Program-made: the position numbers and the translations under genes | Part shown: positions 1-8,224 of the stretch, in pieces | Numbering within the stretch: position 1 is the stretch's first letter | Layout: every line of letters starts with the position of its first letter | Notes under the pieces: model-generated | Told to the model about the DNA's origin: nothing | Databases searched by the model: none | The model's input: the letters and a program-made list of their open reading frames with translations, nothing else | Source: Clostridia bacterium | GTDB taxonomy: Bacteria > Bacillota > Clostridia > Monoglobales > Monoglobaceae | Direction: 5' to 3' | NCBI GenBank assembly: GCA_017409575.1 | Contig: JAFQSM010000036.1 | Coordinates: 1-64,000, forward strand | DNA: 64,000 nt

Positions 1-294
1 GAATATGAAATTGCAAGAGAACAGTTTGAAGCAGAGTTGCGTACAGAAAATGATACTCTTGAAACTTGCAATAAGGCAAGAGAGAAATTCAACAAACTGT
101 TATCTGCTGAAAAATGGATTGCTGAGTTAAAGAAACATACAACTGCAAAAAGGTTAAATGCAGAAATTGTAAATGCCTTTATTAAGCAAATCAGAATTTA
201 TCTTGATAAACGCATAGAGATAGTATGGAAATATGACGAATGTTTTTCTGAATATCTGTCTATGCTGAACGGAGGTGAGAGCCTTGCAGGATAA
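1..294 (+). CDS. Large serine recombinase, C-terminal part (5' end outside window)
   Basis: The reading frame is open from base 1 and ends at the TAA at 292-294, so only the last 97 or so residues are present. They form a charged, helical, coiled-coil-like stretch followed by the motif IRIYLDKRIEIVWKYDE, which closely parallels IYVYNDKRIKIVWNFKE at the end of the next gene. That C-terminal signature is typical of large serine recombinases of clostridial integrative elements. The catalytic domain lies off the window. The gene runs into the next recombinase with overlapping ends, so the two are probably translationally coupled. Family is well supported by the paralogous neighbour; specificity is unknown. 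Confidence 0.8.
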   Translation, partial: EYEIAREQFEAELRTENDTLETCNKAREKFNKLLSAEKWIAELKKHTTAKRLNAEIVNAFIKQIRIYLDKRIEIVWKYDECFSEYLSMLNGGESLAG

Positions 295-1840
295 ATATGT
301 TATTGTGAAGTATCTTCGCCTTTCGCTTGAAGATGGGGATTGCCCTGAAAGTGACAGTATTAAAAATCAAAGGACATTGCTTGATAGTCATATATCATTT
401 GTGTTTAAGGATATAGATTATGAGGTAATTGAATTGATTGATGATGGATATACGGGAACGAATTTCAACAGACCTGATTTCAAGAAACTTTTGGTATTGG
501 CAGAAACACATCAAATTCAATGCGTAATCGTAAAAGATTTTTCGAGATTTGCAAGAGATTACATAGAGGTTGGGAGATATATGGATATAATATTTCCGAA
601 ATTGCAAATACGCTTTATATCCGTAAATAACAATTATGATAGTAAAGACTATGCAGGAACTACAGGCGGTTTGGATGTTGTAATAACAAACTTAACTTAT
701 GCTATGTATAGTCAGGACTTATCCGAAAAGATAAAGAGTGTTCGTAAAATGAAGTATCAGAGGGGGGAATATATCTCTAATTACGCAATTTACGGATACA
801 TGAAAAATCCTGAAAATACCAAGCAGTTGATTGTTGATCCCGAAGCTGCCGAGGTTGTAAAAAGGATATACCTGATGCGTTATCAGCAGATGCAGTATAA
901 AAAAATTGCTATTATTTTAAATCAAGAAGGCGTTTTGTCACCGAGTATGTATAAGAAAAGCAAGGGAATTACCAATCGTGATTGGACGGGCTTGAACACA
1001 ACAGCATATTGGTGTGATGCCGTTGTAAGAGTGATTTTAACTGACGAGCGATACACCGGAAAAATGGTGGCACGAAAAAGCAAACAACCTCTTGGCAGTA
1101 CAAAACGGATTTATGTTGATAAGGAGCAGTATTATATTGTCGAGAATACACATGAGGCAATTATCTCACAAGAGCTTTTCGATAGCGTACAACTTGTAAA
1201 TACGAATAAAACAACGAAAGTACATAACAAAAAGCTATTTACAGGATTACTTCGGTGTGGTGGATGTAGTCACCTTCTTACGCAATCAGGTAAAAACTAT
1301 TATTGCAGACATAATGATTATGTTGGTAGTGCAGATTGTCTATGTGAACGCATAAGTCATCAGGAGCTTGTGGATGTGGTTGGAAAAGCTGTTGAAACTG
1401 AGCTTTTAAAAACAGCAGATATTATAAAAGCCCAAAGCGAAATTGATGCAAAATCAAAAATGCACAGAAGCAAGGTACAACATATCCAAAATCAGATTGA
1501 CAGACTCAAGCGTAAGAAAGTAGATGGTTACATAAAGCTCACTAAAGGAGAAATATCAGACGAGGAATTTCAAGCGATTACAACTGATATTGAAAAGCAA
1601 ATTGCACTTTGTAATGAGCAAATGCAGATGCAACAGGAAAAAACATTGTCTGCCGAGGATTTATCAGTTTTACAGTTGTTTGGTAAGTATGTAGGCATGA
1701 AAGAATTGACAAATGAAATATTGTCTGATGTGATAAAAAGTATTTATGTGTATAATGATAAGCGTATAAAAATTGTATGGAACTTTAAGGAAAGGTTGGT
1801 CGAAAATGTTATTTGTGAAGAAAAAGAAACAAGTGCCTAA
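284..1840 (+). CDS. Large serine recombinase (integrase/transposase type)
   Basis: Site-specific recombinase of the resolvase/invertase superfamily, 518 residues. The N-terminal catalytic domain carries the nucleophile motif YLRLS near residue 10 and the conserved stretch VKDFSRFARDY near residue 85. A Recombinase domain follows, then a zinc-ribbon (CGGC near residue 325 with a second cysteine pair about 20 residues on), a long coiled coil and the C-terminal KIVWNF motif. The TTG at 284 is preferred over the GTG at 275 because GGAGG at 271-275 lies 8 nt before TTG but overlaps the GTG. It overlaps the upstream recombinase and is overlapped by the next gene, forming a three-gene recombinase cassette that probably excises or integrates the element to its left. 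Confidence 0.88.
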   Translation: MQDKYVIVKYLRLSLEDGDCPESDSIKNQRTLLDSHISFVFKDIDYEVIELIDDGYTGTNFNRPDFKKLLVLAETHQIQCVIVKDFSRFARDYIEVGRYMDIIFPKLQIRFISVNNNYDSKDYAGTTGGLDVVITNLTYAMYSQDLSEKIKSVRKMKYQRGEYISNYAIYGYMKNPENTKQLIVDPEAAEVVKRIYLMRYQQMQYKKIAIILNQEGVLSPSMYKKSKGITNRDWTGLNTTAYWCDAVVRVILTDERYTGKMVARKSKQPLGSTKRIYVDKEQYYIVENTHEAIISQELFDSVQLVNTNKTTKVHNKKLFTGLLRCGGCSHLLTQSGKNYYCRHNDYVGSADCLCERISHQELVDVVGKAVETELLKTADIIKAQSEIDAKSKMHRSKVQHIQNQIDRLKRKKVDGYIKLTKGEISDEEFQAITTDIEKQIALCNEQMQMQQEKTLSAEDLSVLQLFGKYVGMKELTNEILSDVIKSIYVYNDKRIKIVWNFKERLVENVICEEKETSA

Positions 1841-2243
1841 ATGTGCGATATATTGCAGGGTGGGTACATACGAACAGTTAAAATGTGCAGGGCTAAAGGT
1901 TGTTATCTACGCAAGAAGTTCAAATCGCAAGGAGTTAAAAAGGCAAATACGAAAACTTGTTAATTATTGCGAGAAAAACCGTTTTGAAATTGTTGCAATT
2001 AAATCGGAAGTCGGCAGAGGTAAATGTTATTTTAGAACACCATTGAATATTGCCATATCAAACAAAGAAGCAGAGGCGATAGTCATAACGGACTTATCGA
2101 GATTTTCGAGAAATATTCCTTTGGGTTTACAGTTGTTAAGCCGTGTCTATGATAATAATAAATTTTTGATAGGTGCAGATTGCGATAAGGTTATAGACTC
2201 AAGCATAGAACATACCTTGCGTGTGTCATCAATCTTTGAATAA
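1806..2243 (+). CDS. Small serine recombinase-like protein (catalytic domain only)
   Basis: A 145-residue protein restricted to a resolvase-type domain; no Recombinase domain, zinc ribbon or DNA-binding tail is present. The first motif reads AIYCRVGTYEQL, with glycine where the catalytic serine is expected. About 20 residues later comes a second copy, VVIYARSSNRKEL, which keeps serine. The later motif VITDLSRFSRN is intact. The ATG at 1806 is chosen because it overlaps the end of the preceding gene, the usual coupling in such cassettes, and AGGAAAGG precedes it. It may be an accessory subunit or a remnant of a third full-length recombinase; the sequence does not decide between these. Confidence 0.75.
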   Translation: MLFVKKKKQVPKCAIYCRVGTYEQLKCAGLKVVIYARSSNRKELKRQIRKLVNYCEKNRFEIVAIKSEVGRGKCYFRTPLNIAISNKEAEAIVITDLSRFSRNIPLGLQLLSRVYDNNKFLIGADCDKVIDSSIEHTLRVSSIFE

Positions 2244-2265
2244 AATCCAAAAGCCAAATGAACAG

Positions 2266-2310
2266 AAAAGAGTGCTGAAAGGTTAAATACCTTTTGGCAC
2301 TCTTTTTCTG
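2266..2310 (+). terminator. Terminator after the recombinase cassette
   Basis: The stem AAAAGAGTGC-GAAAGG pairs with CCTTTTGGCACTCTTTTT around a short TTAAATA loop and runs into a T-rich tract. It separates the recombinase cassette from the following unknown gene. Confidence 0.75.
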
Positions 2311-2330
2311 CGTGAAGGGAGTGAGAAAAG

Positions 2331-3155
2331 ATGTATAAGCATTGTTATTTTTATATTGAATCAGGCTATATGAGTGTATCTGCTGCACAGCAAGAAAAGT
2401 TTTATGATGAAATATTGGACTTGTTTGCTAAAAACGGTTGGGAAATAAAAACAGAACGCTCTACGGGTGTATGCCCGGAAATACGAAACGGAAAAAGCGA
2501 ATTGTATATTCATCCTCAATCTTTATCCGGCAATATTGATGTTGAGCTTATCGGAAAAATAAGCAATATTCTAAATAAAGGTACGCAGTTTAAATATTAC
2601 AGATTTACCGATTACGGAGAGGTATATGATTGGAGTGATGCACAGTATTTGGAATATCTGGAACAGAACAAATCGGATATTGAAAAAGATTTATTAAAAG
2701 CATTTCAAACCAAACGGCGAAATCTGTATATGCAAGATGGAGCGTTGAATGGCCCGTTGTGTGATGTGAGAGAAAAATACAAAAGGTATCGTCTTGGGTG
2801 TGACAGAGGTGGAAACAGCGACAACTTGGAATGGAAGTATGTGTCGGAGCGCTTTAAGGATTTAGTCCTATCAGGACAGATCCTTCCCGGCGAAACAAGA
2901 ATTGGGATGTGTTTCAGGACAGCGAAAAGTGATGAAACCGAAGCTATAAAAAATTATCTGGCTTGGTGCAAGGGAAATGATAAGCCCATAAATGATAGTA
3001 CGGTTAATGAATATTCAAGAGAAACCTTTAATTTCAGTAGTAAGCCTGATTGCGACAAAATGAATATTCTGTTTGGGTATTCAGCTTTTATTAAAGATTT
3101 ATCAGAAGAACAAAAGGGCAGAGTGAATGTCGAAGATGAAGAATTAGATTTGTAA
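2331..3155 (+). CDS. Uncharacterised mobile-element-associated protein
   Basis: A 274-residue soluble protein that I do not recognise. It has no signal peptide or membrane segment. The N-terminal part is alpha/beta-like with several aromatic residues; the middle has a charged helical stretch (SDIEKDLLKAFQTKRRN); the C-terminus is acidic (VNVEDEELDL). The start ATG follows AAGGGAGTGAG at about 8 nt. It sits directly behind the recombinase cassette, separated by a terminator, and base composition matches the element rather than the housekeeping genes, so I infer that it is cargo or an accessory gene of the mobile element. No function is proposed. Confidence 0.6.
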   Translation: MYKHCYFYIESGYMSVSAAQQEKFYDEILDLFAKNGWEIKTERSTGVCPEIRNGKSELYIHPQSLSGNIDVELIGKISNILNKGTQFKYYRFTDYGEVYDWSDAQYLEYLEQNKSDIEKDLLKAFQTKRRNLYMQDGALNGPLCDVREKYKRYRLGCDRGGNSDNLEWKYVSERFKDLVLSGQILPGETRIGMCFRTAKSDETEAIKNYLAWCKGNDKPINDSTVNEYSRETFNFSSKPDCDKMNILFGYSAFIKDLSEEQKGRVNVEDEELDL

Positions 3156-3567
3156 ATTATGGCGAAAAATTTATCAAATGATTGTGAAATCTTGATTATC
3201 AAAGCATTATATGTTATAATATATACCAAATGGATTAAAATAGCGTGATGAAAAATTTTCAAAAAAATATGAAAAAATTTTGTTCACTTACTTGACAAAA
3301 GAATACTATCGGATGCGGGAAAATCCAGTATTCTCGCGGGTTCTAGGGAAAAGTGGTTAAGGAAAACATAGTGAAAAAATAGTAGGTCCTAATACGAGCA
3401 TTGCGAGTATCAAGGCTCTCGGGTACCCAACAGAAATCTGTGATTTCGTGTTGGGTGATGGTTCTTATTATTCACTGTTCTCCTGACTTGACGCGAGTAT
3501 GGCAAAATAATAGACTGAAGGTCACAATCGTATTAGGTATAAAAAATTTAAAAAGGAAAAGGTTAAA
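3156..3567. other. 412-bp gene-free region with nested inverted repeats (candidate structured RNA or element boundary)
   Basis: No convincing reading frame is present. Three inverted repeats are visible. GAATAC-TATC-GGAT at 3301-3314 pairs with ATCC-A-GTATTC ending at 3333. ACCCAACA-GAAATC at 3425-3438 pairs with GATTTC-G-TGTTGGGT at 3442-3456. CCTAATACGA at 3388-3397 is perfectly complementary to TCGTATTAGG at 3528-3537, enclosing the second hairpin. AGTGAA (3370-3375) and TTCACT (3471-3476) are also complementary. GCGAGTAT occurs twice. The nesting suggests a folded transcript ending just before the next gene, or the end of a mobile element. Confidence 0.5.
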
Positions 3568-3963
3568 ATGAACAAACGAGAAAAAGCAGTAGAAAATCAT
3601 AAAAAAGGATACAACTGTGCACAAGCGGTGGCATGTGTATTTGCTGACAGATTAGGATGTAGTGAAGATGAGATATTCAGACTTACCGAAGCCTTTGGGG
3701 GAGGTATGGGCGGAACTCAAGGTGTTTGCGGTGCTGTAAGTGCTATGGTTTTTGTGGCGGGGGGAATTAAAAGTTATGGCATGCATAAACTTCCTGAAAC
3801 AAATAAAAAAGAAAGCTATAATTCTGCCCATGCGCTTATGGAAAGGTTTGGGTCCAAGATAGGAACAATTATGTGTGGAGAAATAAAAAGCAAGTGCCTT
3901 TGCTCTTGTGATGAATGTATAGAGAATGCCGTCGAATTATTAGAAGAATTTATTAAAGCATAA
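3568..3963 (+). CDS. C_GCAxxG_C_C family redox-type protein
   Basis: A 131-residue protein matching the C_GCAxxG_C_C family (split-Soret-like proteins of anaerobes). Visible signatures are GYNCAQAV near residue 14, the glycine-rich FGGGMGGTQGVCGAVSA near residue 46, and a C-terminal cysteine cluster (MCGEIKSKCLCSCDECIENA). The four conserved cysteine positions probably bind a metal or redox centre; the biochemical role of the family is not established. It lies between the structured intergenic region and a hairpin terminator, so it seems to be monocistronic. SD AAAGGAAAAGG precedes the ATG. Confidence 0.85.
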   Translation: MNKREKAVENHKKGYNCAQAVACVFADRLGCSEDEIFRLTEAFGGGMGGTQGVCGAVSAMVFVAGGIKSYGMHKLPETNKKESYNSAHALMERFGSKIGTIMCGEIKSKCLCSCDECIENAVELLEEFIKA

Positions 3964-3971
3964 AAAATTGG

Positions 3972-4000
3972 CTGTCACATTTTGGAACATGACAGTTTTG
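3972..4000 (+). terminator. Terminator after the C_GCAxxG_C_C gene
   Basis: CTGTCA (3972-3977) pairs with TGACAG (3990-3995), followed by TTTT. The stem is only 6 bp, so strength is uncertain. Confidence 0.5.
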
Positions 4001-4111
4001 ATTACATTGTTTAATTTTGACTTGACAAAGTCGTATAAGATACTTGGATATAATTGAAAGCAATAGCTCGGCATTTGACGCAGAGAAAATAGTATTAGAG
4101 GGTAAGCGATT

Positions 4112-4336
4112 ATGAGAAAATTAGAGATAGGTGCTATTTACAAACATTTTAAGGGTAATTTGTATAAGGTGGAAGATATTGCAAAGCATTCTGAAACAGG
4201 TGAAACCTATGTTGTATATCGACAGATGTACGGAGATAAATCATTATGGATCAGACCTGTTGATATGTTTTTGCAAGAGGTTGACCGTGAGAAATATCCC
4301 GAAGCCGAGCAAAAATACAGATTTGAAAAGCAGTAA
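4112..4336 (+). CDS. DUF1653 domain protein
   Basis: A 74-residue protein covering a whole DUF1653 domain: [22 protein letters not shown] near the N-terminus, [16 protein letters not shown] in the middle and MFLQEV before the C-terminal helix. The family is small, SH3-like in predicted fold and of unknown biochemical role. It stands alone, with GAGGGTAAGCG before the ATG. A second overlapping frame at 4131-4358 has no family resemblance and is not considered coding. Confidence 0.85.
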   Translation: MRKLEIGAIYKHFKGNLYKVEDIAKHSETGETYVVYRQMYGDKSLWIRPVDMFLQEVDREKYPEAEQKYRFEKQ

Positions 4337-4411
4337 AAGCGTTATTCTTCTGTTATGACAATAACATATATGGCATTTGAATAAAAAAATATAATTTTTT
4401 ATAAAAAACTC

Positions 4412-4448
4412 TTGACTTTATCAATTTAGTGTGCTAAACTGATAAAGT
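4412..4448 (+). promoter_or_regulatory. Promoter of the ABC importer operon overlapped by a 34-bp palindromic operator candidate
   Basis: A -35 TTGACT (4412-4417), 17-nt spacer and -10 TAAACT (4435-4440) fit a sigma-A promoter. Superimposed is an inverted repeat: left arm ACTTTATCA-A-TTTAG (4415-4429), TGTG centre, right arm CTAAA-C-TGATAAAGT (4434-4448), with one A/C mismatch. A repressor bound here would cover both promoter elements. The cognate regulator is not recognisable. Confidence 0.75.
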
Positions 4449-4485
4449 AATTTAAAGAAAACATTACATAAAAGGAGTTTTTAAA

Positions 4486-5274
4486 ATGAAAAAGTTTACA
4501 AAAGTTATTTCAATCGTTCTTTCAGTTATGATGCTTGCAGTTGTTTTTGCAGGTTGCGGCGCCGAAAAGGCTGCATCAGACATCGAGTATGTTGAAAACA
4601 ATGGCAAGATGGTTATTGGTTACACAATTTATGAACCGATGAACTACGAAGAAAATGGCGAACTTACAGGTTTTGATACCGAATTTGCAGAAGCAGTTTG
4701 CGAAAAGCTTGGTGTAGAGCCCGAGTTTGTTGTTATTGACTGGGACAACAAGTTCCTTGAGCTTGATTCAAAGAGTATTGACTGCATCTGGAATGGTATG
4801 ACAATTACAGAAGAAGCAAAGCTTAATGCTTCTGTTTCAAAAGCTTATGTTAAGAATGCACAGGTTGTTGTAATGAACAAAGACAAGGCTGCTGATTACA
4901 AATCAGCTGAAGACATGAAGGAGCTTAAGTTTGTTGCTGAGGCAGGTTCAGCAGGTGAAGCTGCAATCAACGATAATGGTCTTAATGCAAACTACACAGC
5001 AGTTGCAGCTCAATCAGATGCACTTCTTGAAGTAATGAGCGGCAGTGCAGATGCATGCGTTATCGATATCACAATGGCAAATGCTATGACCGGCGAAGGC
5101 ACAAGCTACGCAGCTCTTACATCTGTTTGCGAGCTTACAACCGAAGAATACGGTATTGCATTCAGAAAGAATTCTGACATTACCGAAAAGGTAAATGCTA
5201 TTATAGATGAGCTAAAGAGTGATGGTACTCTTGAAGCTCTTGCAGAAAAGTACGCGCTTACACTCGCATTTTAA
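4486..5274 (+). CDS. Amino-acid ABC transporter substrate-binding lipoprotein
   Basis: Extracytoplasmic solute receptor of the polar amino-acid family 3 type, 262 residues. A short charged N-terminus and hydrophobic stretch end in the lipobox FAGC with Cys24 as the lipidated residue. The mature part has family-3 signatures: NGKMVIGYTIYEPMNY, GFDTEFAEAVCEKLG and WDNKFLELDSKSIDCIWNGM. The gene has AAAGGAG 7-8 nt before the ATG and is first of three (receptor, permease, ATPase). A hairpin after it probably raises receptor mRNA above that of the membrane parts. The exact amino acid cannot be stated. Confidence 0.9.
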   Translation: MKKFTKVISIVLSVMMLAVVFAGCGAEKAASDIEYVENNGKMVIGYTIYEPMNYEENGELTGFDTEFAEAVCEKLGVEPEFVVIDWDNKFLELDSKSIDCIWNGMTITEEAKLNASVSKAYVKNAQVVVMNKDKAADYKSAEDMKELKFVAEAGSAGEAAINDNGLNANYTAVAAQSDALLEVMSGSADACVIDITMANAMTGEGTSYAALTSVCELTTEEYGIAFRKNSDITEKVNAIIDELKSDGTLEALAEKYALTLAF

Positions 5275-5303
5275 TTAAAAGTTAACACAAAAACAAAATA
5301 CTG

Positions 5304-5329
5304 CCGGGATTGCGTTTTTGCAATCCCGG
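5304..5329 (+). terminator. Intercistronic hairpin between receptor and permease genes
   Basis: CCGGGATTGC (5304-5313) pairs perfectly with GCAATCCCGG (5320-5329). No immediate T-tract follows, so it is more likely an mRNA-stabilising or attenuating hairpin than a full terminator. Confidence 0.65.
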
Positions 5330-5385
5330 TATGTGTGCTTATTAATATTTTTTCATTTTAAGATATACAGAAAGGTAGCAGGACT

Positions 5386-6090
5386 ATGTTTGCAAATGTT
5401 ACACTCAGCTTATTTGAAGGATTTGGGACAACGCTGCAGATTTTTGCGTTAACCCTTTTGTTTGCTTTGCCTTTGGGCCTTATAATAAGCTTTGGTTCAA
5501 TGAGCAAAATTTCACCGATAAAATGGCTGATTAAAGTGTTTATATGGATAATACGCGGAACACCTCTGATGCTTCAGCTTATAGTTATATATTATGGCCC
5601 GGGGCTTATTGGTTCTGCGGCGACTTCAAGAGTTCTTGCCGGAAGTACAAATCCTATTGATTTATTCCTTTCAAACTGGGAATGTTTTGACAGATTTCTG
5701 GCGGTTATGATTGCGTTTGTAATCAATTATGCCTGCTATTTTTCAGAAATTTATCGTGGTGGAATCGAAAGTATTGCAAAAGGTCAGTATGAAGCCGGAC
5801 AGGTTTTGGGCCTTAACAAATCACAGGTATTTTTTAAGATTGTGCTTCCGCAGGTTATAAAAAGGATTATTCCGCCGATGAGTAATGAAATAATAACACT
5901 TGTTAAGGATACTTCACTTGCTAGAATTATTATGGTTTATGAGATTATCTGGAATGCCCAGAAATTCATCAAATCTGATGGTCTTTTGTGGCCTCTTTTC
6001 TATACAGCAGTATTCTATCTTGCATTCTGCGGATTGCTTACAATCCTTTTTGGTTATATAGAAAAGAAGTTCAACTACTACAAGGGTTAA
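5386..6090 (+). CDS. Amino-acid ABC transporter permease
   Basis: Integral membrane subunit of the HisM/GlnP type, 234 residues with several hydrophobic segments. The permease-ATPase contact loop is readable as YRGGIESIAKGQYEAGQVLGL followed by FKIVLPQVIKRIIPPM. FGTTLQIFALTLLFALPLGL at the N-terminus is typical of the family. It is the second gene of the importer operon, 13 nt before the ATPase. Pairing with a single permease gene implies a homodimeric channel. Confidence 0.9.
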   Translation: MFANVTLSLFEGFGTTLQIFALTLLFALPLGLIISFGSMSKISPIKWLIKVFIWIIRGTPLMLQLIVIYYGPGLIGSAATSRVLAGSTNPIDLFLSNWECFDRFLAVMIAFVINYACYFSEIYRGGIESIAKGQYEAGQVLGLNKSQVFFKIVLPQVIKRIIPPMSNEIITLVKDTSLARIIMVYEIIWNAQKFIKSDGLLWPLFYTAVFYLAFCGLLTILFGYIEKKFNYYKG

Positions 6091-6103
6091 GGGGGGTGCA
6101 AGA

Positions 6104-6850
6104 ATGTCTGTTATATCCGCAAAAAATATAGTAAAAAGCTTTGGAAAGCTTGAAGTAATAAAAGATGTCAGCATGGAACTCGAAGAGGGGGAGGTTGTTG
6201 CAATTATAGGTCCCTCGGGCTCGGGAAAAAGTACATTTTTGCGTTCGCTTATTAACCTTGAAACTATTGATAACGGAACCATCACAATAGACGGACAAAC
6301 TGTTGTAGAAAACGGTTTGTACAAAAAACCCGAAGAAAATCGTCAGGCTTATCAGAAGCTTGGAATGGTTTTTCAGAATTTTAATCTTTTCCCACACAAG
6401 TCGGTACTTGAAAATATTATTCTGTCGCCAATACTTGTAAACGGCAAAACACGCGAAAATGCGGTAAAAGATGCGGAAGACCTTTTGGAGCAGGTGGGAC
6501 TTTCGGACAAAATAAATTCATATCCATATCAGCTTTCGGGTGGTCAGCAACAGCGTGTTGCAATTGCCCGTGCTCTTGCTATGAATCCCAAAGTTATGCT
6601 TTTTGATGAGCCGACCTCGGCACTTGACCCTGAGCTTACCGGCGAAATTCTGAAAGTAATCCGTGACCTTGCCGCAAAGGATATGACAATGATTATTGTT
6701 ACCCATGAAATTGAGTTTGCAAAAAATGTTGCTGACAGAATAATCTTTATGGCTGACGGTTACATTGTTGAAGAGGGTACTGCAAGTGTGGTTGTAGACA
6801 ATCCACAGAATGAGCGTACTCAAAACTTCTTGAAAGGATTTAAAAGATAA
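6104..6850 (+). CDS. Amino-acid ABC transporter ATP-binding protein
   Basis: Cytoplasmic ATPase of the GlnQ/HisP type, 248 residues. Walker A is GPSGSGKST (about residues 35-43), the signature motif LSGGQQQRVAIARAL, Walker B VMLFDEPTSALDPE, and the switch histidine lies in IIVTHE. It powers the importer encoded by the two preceding genes. The SD GGGGGGTGC precedes the ATG at suitable spacing. A strong hairpin without T-tract follows at 6863-6889. Confidence 0.92.
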   Translation: MSVISAKNIVKSFGKLEVIKDVSMELEEGEVVAIIGPSGSGKSTFLRSLINLETIDNGTITIDGQTVVENGLYKKPEENRQAYQKLGMVFQNFNLFPHKSVLENIILSPILVNGKTRENAVKDAEDLLEQVGLSDKINSYPYQLSGGQQQRVAIARALAMNPKVMLFDEPTSALDPELTGEILKVIRDLAAKDMTMIIVTHEIEFAKNVADRIIFMADGYIVEEGTASVVVDNPQNERTQNFLKGFKR

Positions 6851-6862
6851 CTCTTTCTACAC

Positions 6863-6889
6863 GGCAGACGCGCTTGCCTTGCGTCTGCC
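6863..6889 (+). terminator. Hairpin at the end of the ABC importer operon
   Basis: GGCAGACGC (6863-6871) pairs perfectly with GCGTCTGCC (6881-6889). There is no T-run, so it may protect the 3' end rather than terminate; transcription could continue into the next gene. Confidence 0.55.
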
Positions 6890-6916
6890 AAAATTCATAA
6901 AAGGGGGTAAGATAAT

Positions 6917-8191
6917 ATGGCTGTCAAAATAAGCGCTGTCATTCCCAAGTCTGTTGCTGATAAGAATAAACTGAAGACAGGGGACATTATTTGCAAAATA
7001 AATGGCACAGAGGTTAATGATTATCTTGACTATATGTATCTTTCTGCCAACGAAAAACTTGAAATCGAGCTTTCAGACAGAAGTATTCTTATAAAAAATC
7101 CGGATTACGAACCGCTTGGCGCAGAGTTTGACACTCTTTTGATTGACAATCCGCGCTCTTGCCGAAACAAGTGTATATTCTGCTTTATTGACCAGCTTCC
7201 TCCCAATATGCGAGAGACTTGTTACTTTAAAGATGACGACTACAGACTGTCATTTTTGCAGGGAAATTATGTAACACTTACTAATATGTCGGATGAAGAC
7301 ATCGACCGCATTATCAAATATAATATCCCGCGAATAAATGTTTCGGTGCATACAACCAATCCGGAATTAAGGTGCAAAATGCTTAATAACCGTTTTGCCG
7401 GAAGAATAATGGAGCAGATGAAGCGTTTTTCGGGCAGCGGAATGCAGATAAACTGTCAAATTGTTTTGTGCCCCGGTTATAATGACGGTGCTGAACTGGA
7501 CAGAACAATAGGTGATATTTATTCACTTGGAGATGCTGTGGAAAGTCTTTCGATTGTCCCGGTAGGTCTTTCTGATTTCCGCGATAATCTGACTGAAATT
7601 CTGCCGTTTGACAAAGAATCTTCGCTTGCTGTTATCAGGCAAGTTTCCGAATGGCAAAAGAAAATAAAGGAAGAACGGGGTATAAATTTTGTTTATCTGG
7701 CTGATGAATTCTATATAGGTGCAGGTGAAGAAATTCCTTCGTGGGAAGAGTATGATGGCTTTCCTCAAATAGAAAACGGAGTTGGTCTTTGTGCATCCCT
7801 TAAAGAAGAATTTGAAGATGCTCTTTCTAAATGCAAAGATTTTGATGTAGTATCTCCCAAAACGGTGGTTACAGGAGTGCTTGCTTATGATTTTATAAAA
7901 GACCTTATTTCAAAACTTGACTCCGATAAAATCTCGGTTATGCCCATAACAAACAACTTTTTTGGCAAAAAAATAACCGTCAGCGGGCTTGTTACTGCAA
8001 CGGATATAATAAGTCAGCTTAAAGGAAAAGATTTGGGCAAATATTTGCTTATTCCGTCATCAATGCTCAGACACGATGATGATGTATTTTTGGATAATCT
8101 AAGTATATCAGATGTTGAAAGAGAACTTGATACAGAAGTTGTGGTTGTATCAAATGATGGAGATGAGTTTTTTGATACATTATTAAAATAA
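6917..8191 (+). CDS. DUF512 / TIGR03279-type radical-SAM-like protein with N-terminal PDZ-like domain
   Basis: 424 residues. The N-terminus resembles a PDZ domain (SVADKNKLKTGDIICKINGT). A cysteine cluster CRNKCIFCFIDQLP (about residue 83) follows and resembles a radical-SAM CxxxCxxC centre, then the barrel-like LQGNYVTLTNMSDEDIDRI and the conserved NVSVHTT. The C-terminal half corresponds to DUF512. The family is widespread in Clostridia and cyanobacteria as a putative FeS enzyme without an assigned reaction. SD AAGGGGG precedes the ATG. A strong bidirectional terminator follows immediately. Confidence 0.85.
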   Translation: MAVKISAVIPKSVADKNKLKTGDIICKINGTEVNDYLDYMYLSANEKLEIELSDRSILIKNPDYEPLGAEFDTLLIDNPRSCRNKCIFCFIDQLPPNMRETCYFKDDDYRLSFLQGNYVTLTNMSDEDIDRIIKYNIPRINVSVHTTNPELRCKMLNNRFAGRIMEQMKRFSGSGMQINCQIVLCPGYNDGAELDRTIGDIYSLGDAVESLSIVPVGLSDFRDNLTEILPFDKESSLAVIRQVSEWQKKIKEERGINFVYLADEFYIGAGEEIPSWEEYDGFPQIENGVGLCASLKEEFEDALSKCKDFDVVSPKTVVTGVLAYDFIKDLISKLDSDKISVMPITNNFFGKKITVSGLVTATDIISQLKGKDLGKYLLIPSSMLRHDDDVFLDNLSISDVERELDTEVVVVSNDGDEFFDTLLK

Positions 8192-8224
8192 AAAAACGGC
8201 AAGATTAATCTTGCCGTTTTTTTT
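8191..8224. terminator. Bidirectional terminator
   Basis: The palindrome ACGGCAAGAT-TA-ATCTTGCCGT is flanked by an A-run on the left and a T-run on the right. It serves both the rightward DUF512 gene and the leftward ROK kinase gene. Confidence 0.9.

Noticed and set aside
4022-4056. Promoter for the DUF1653 gene
   Set aside because: TTGACA and TATAAT are present but 21 nt apart, too wide for a normal sigma-A promoter.
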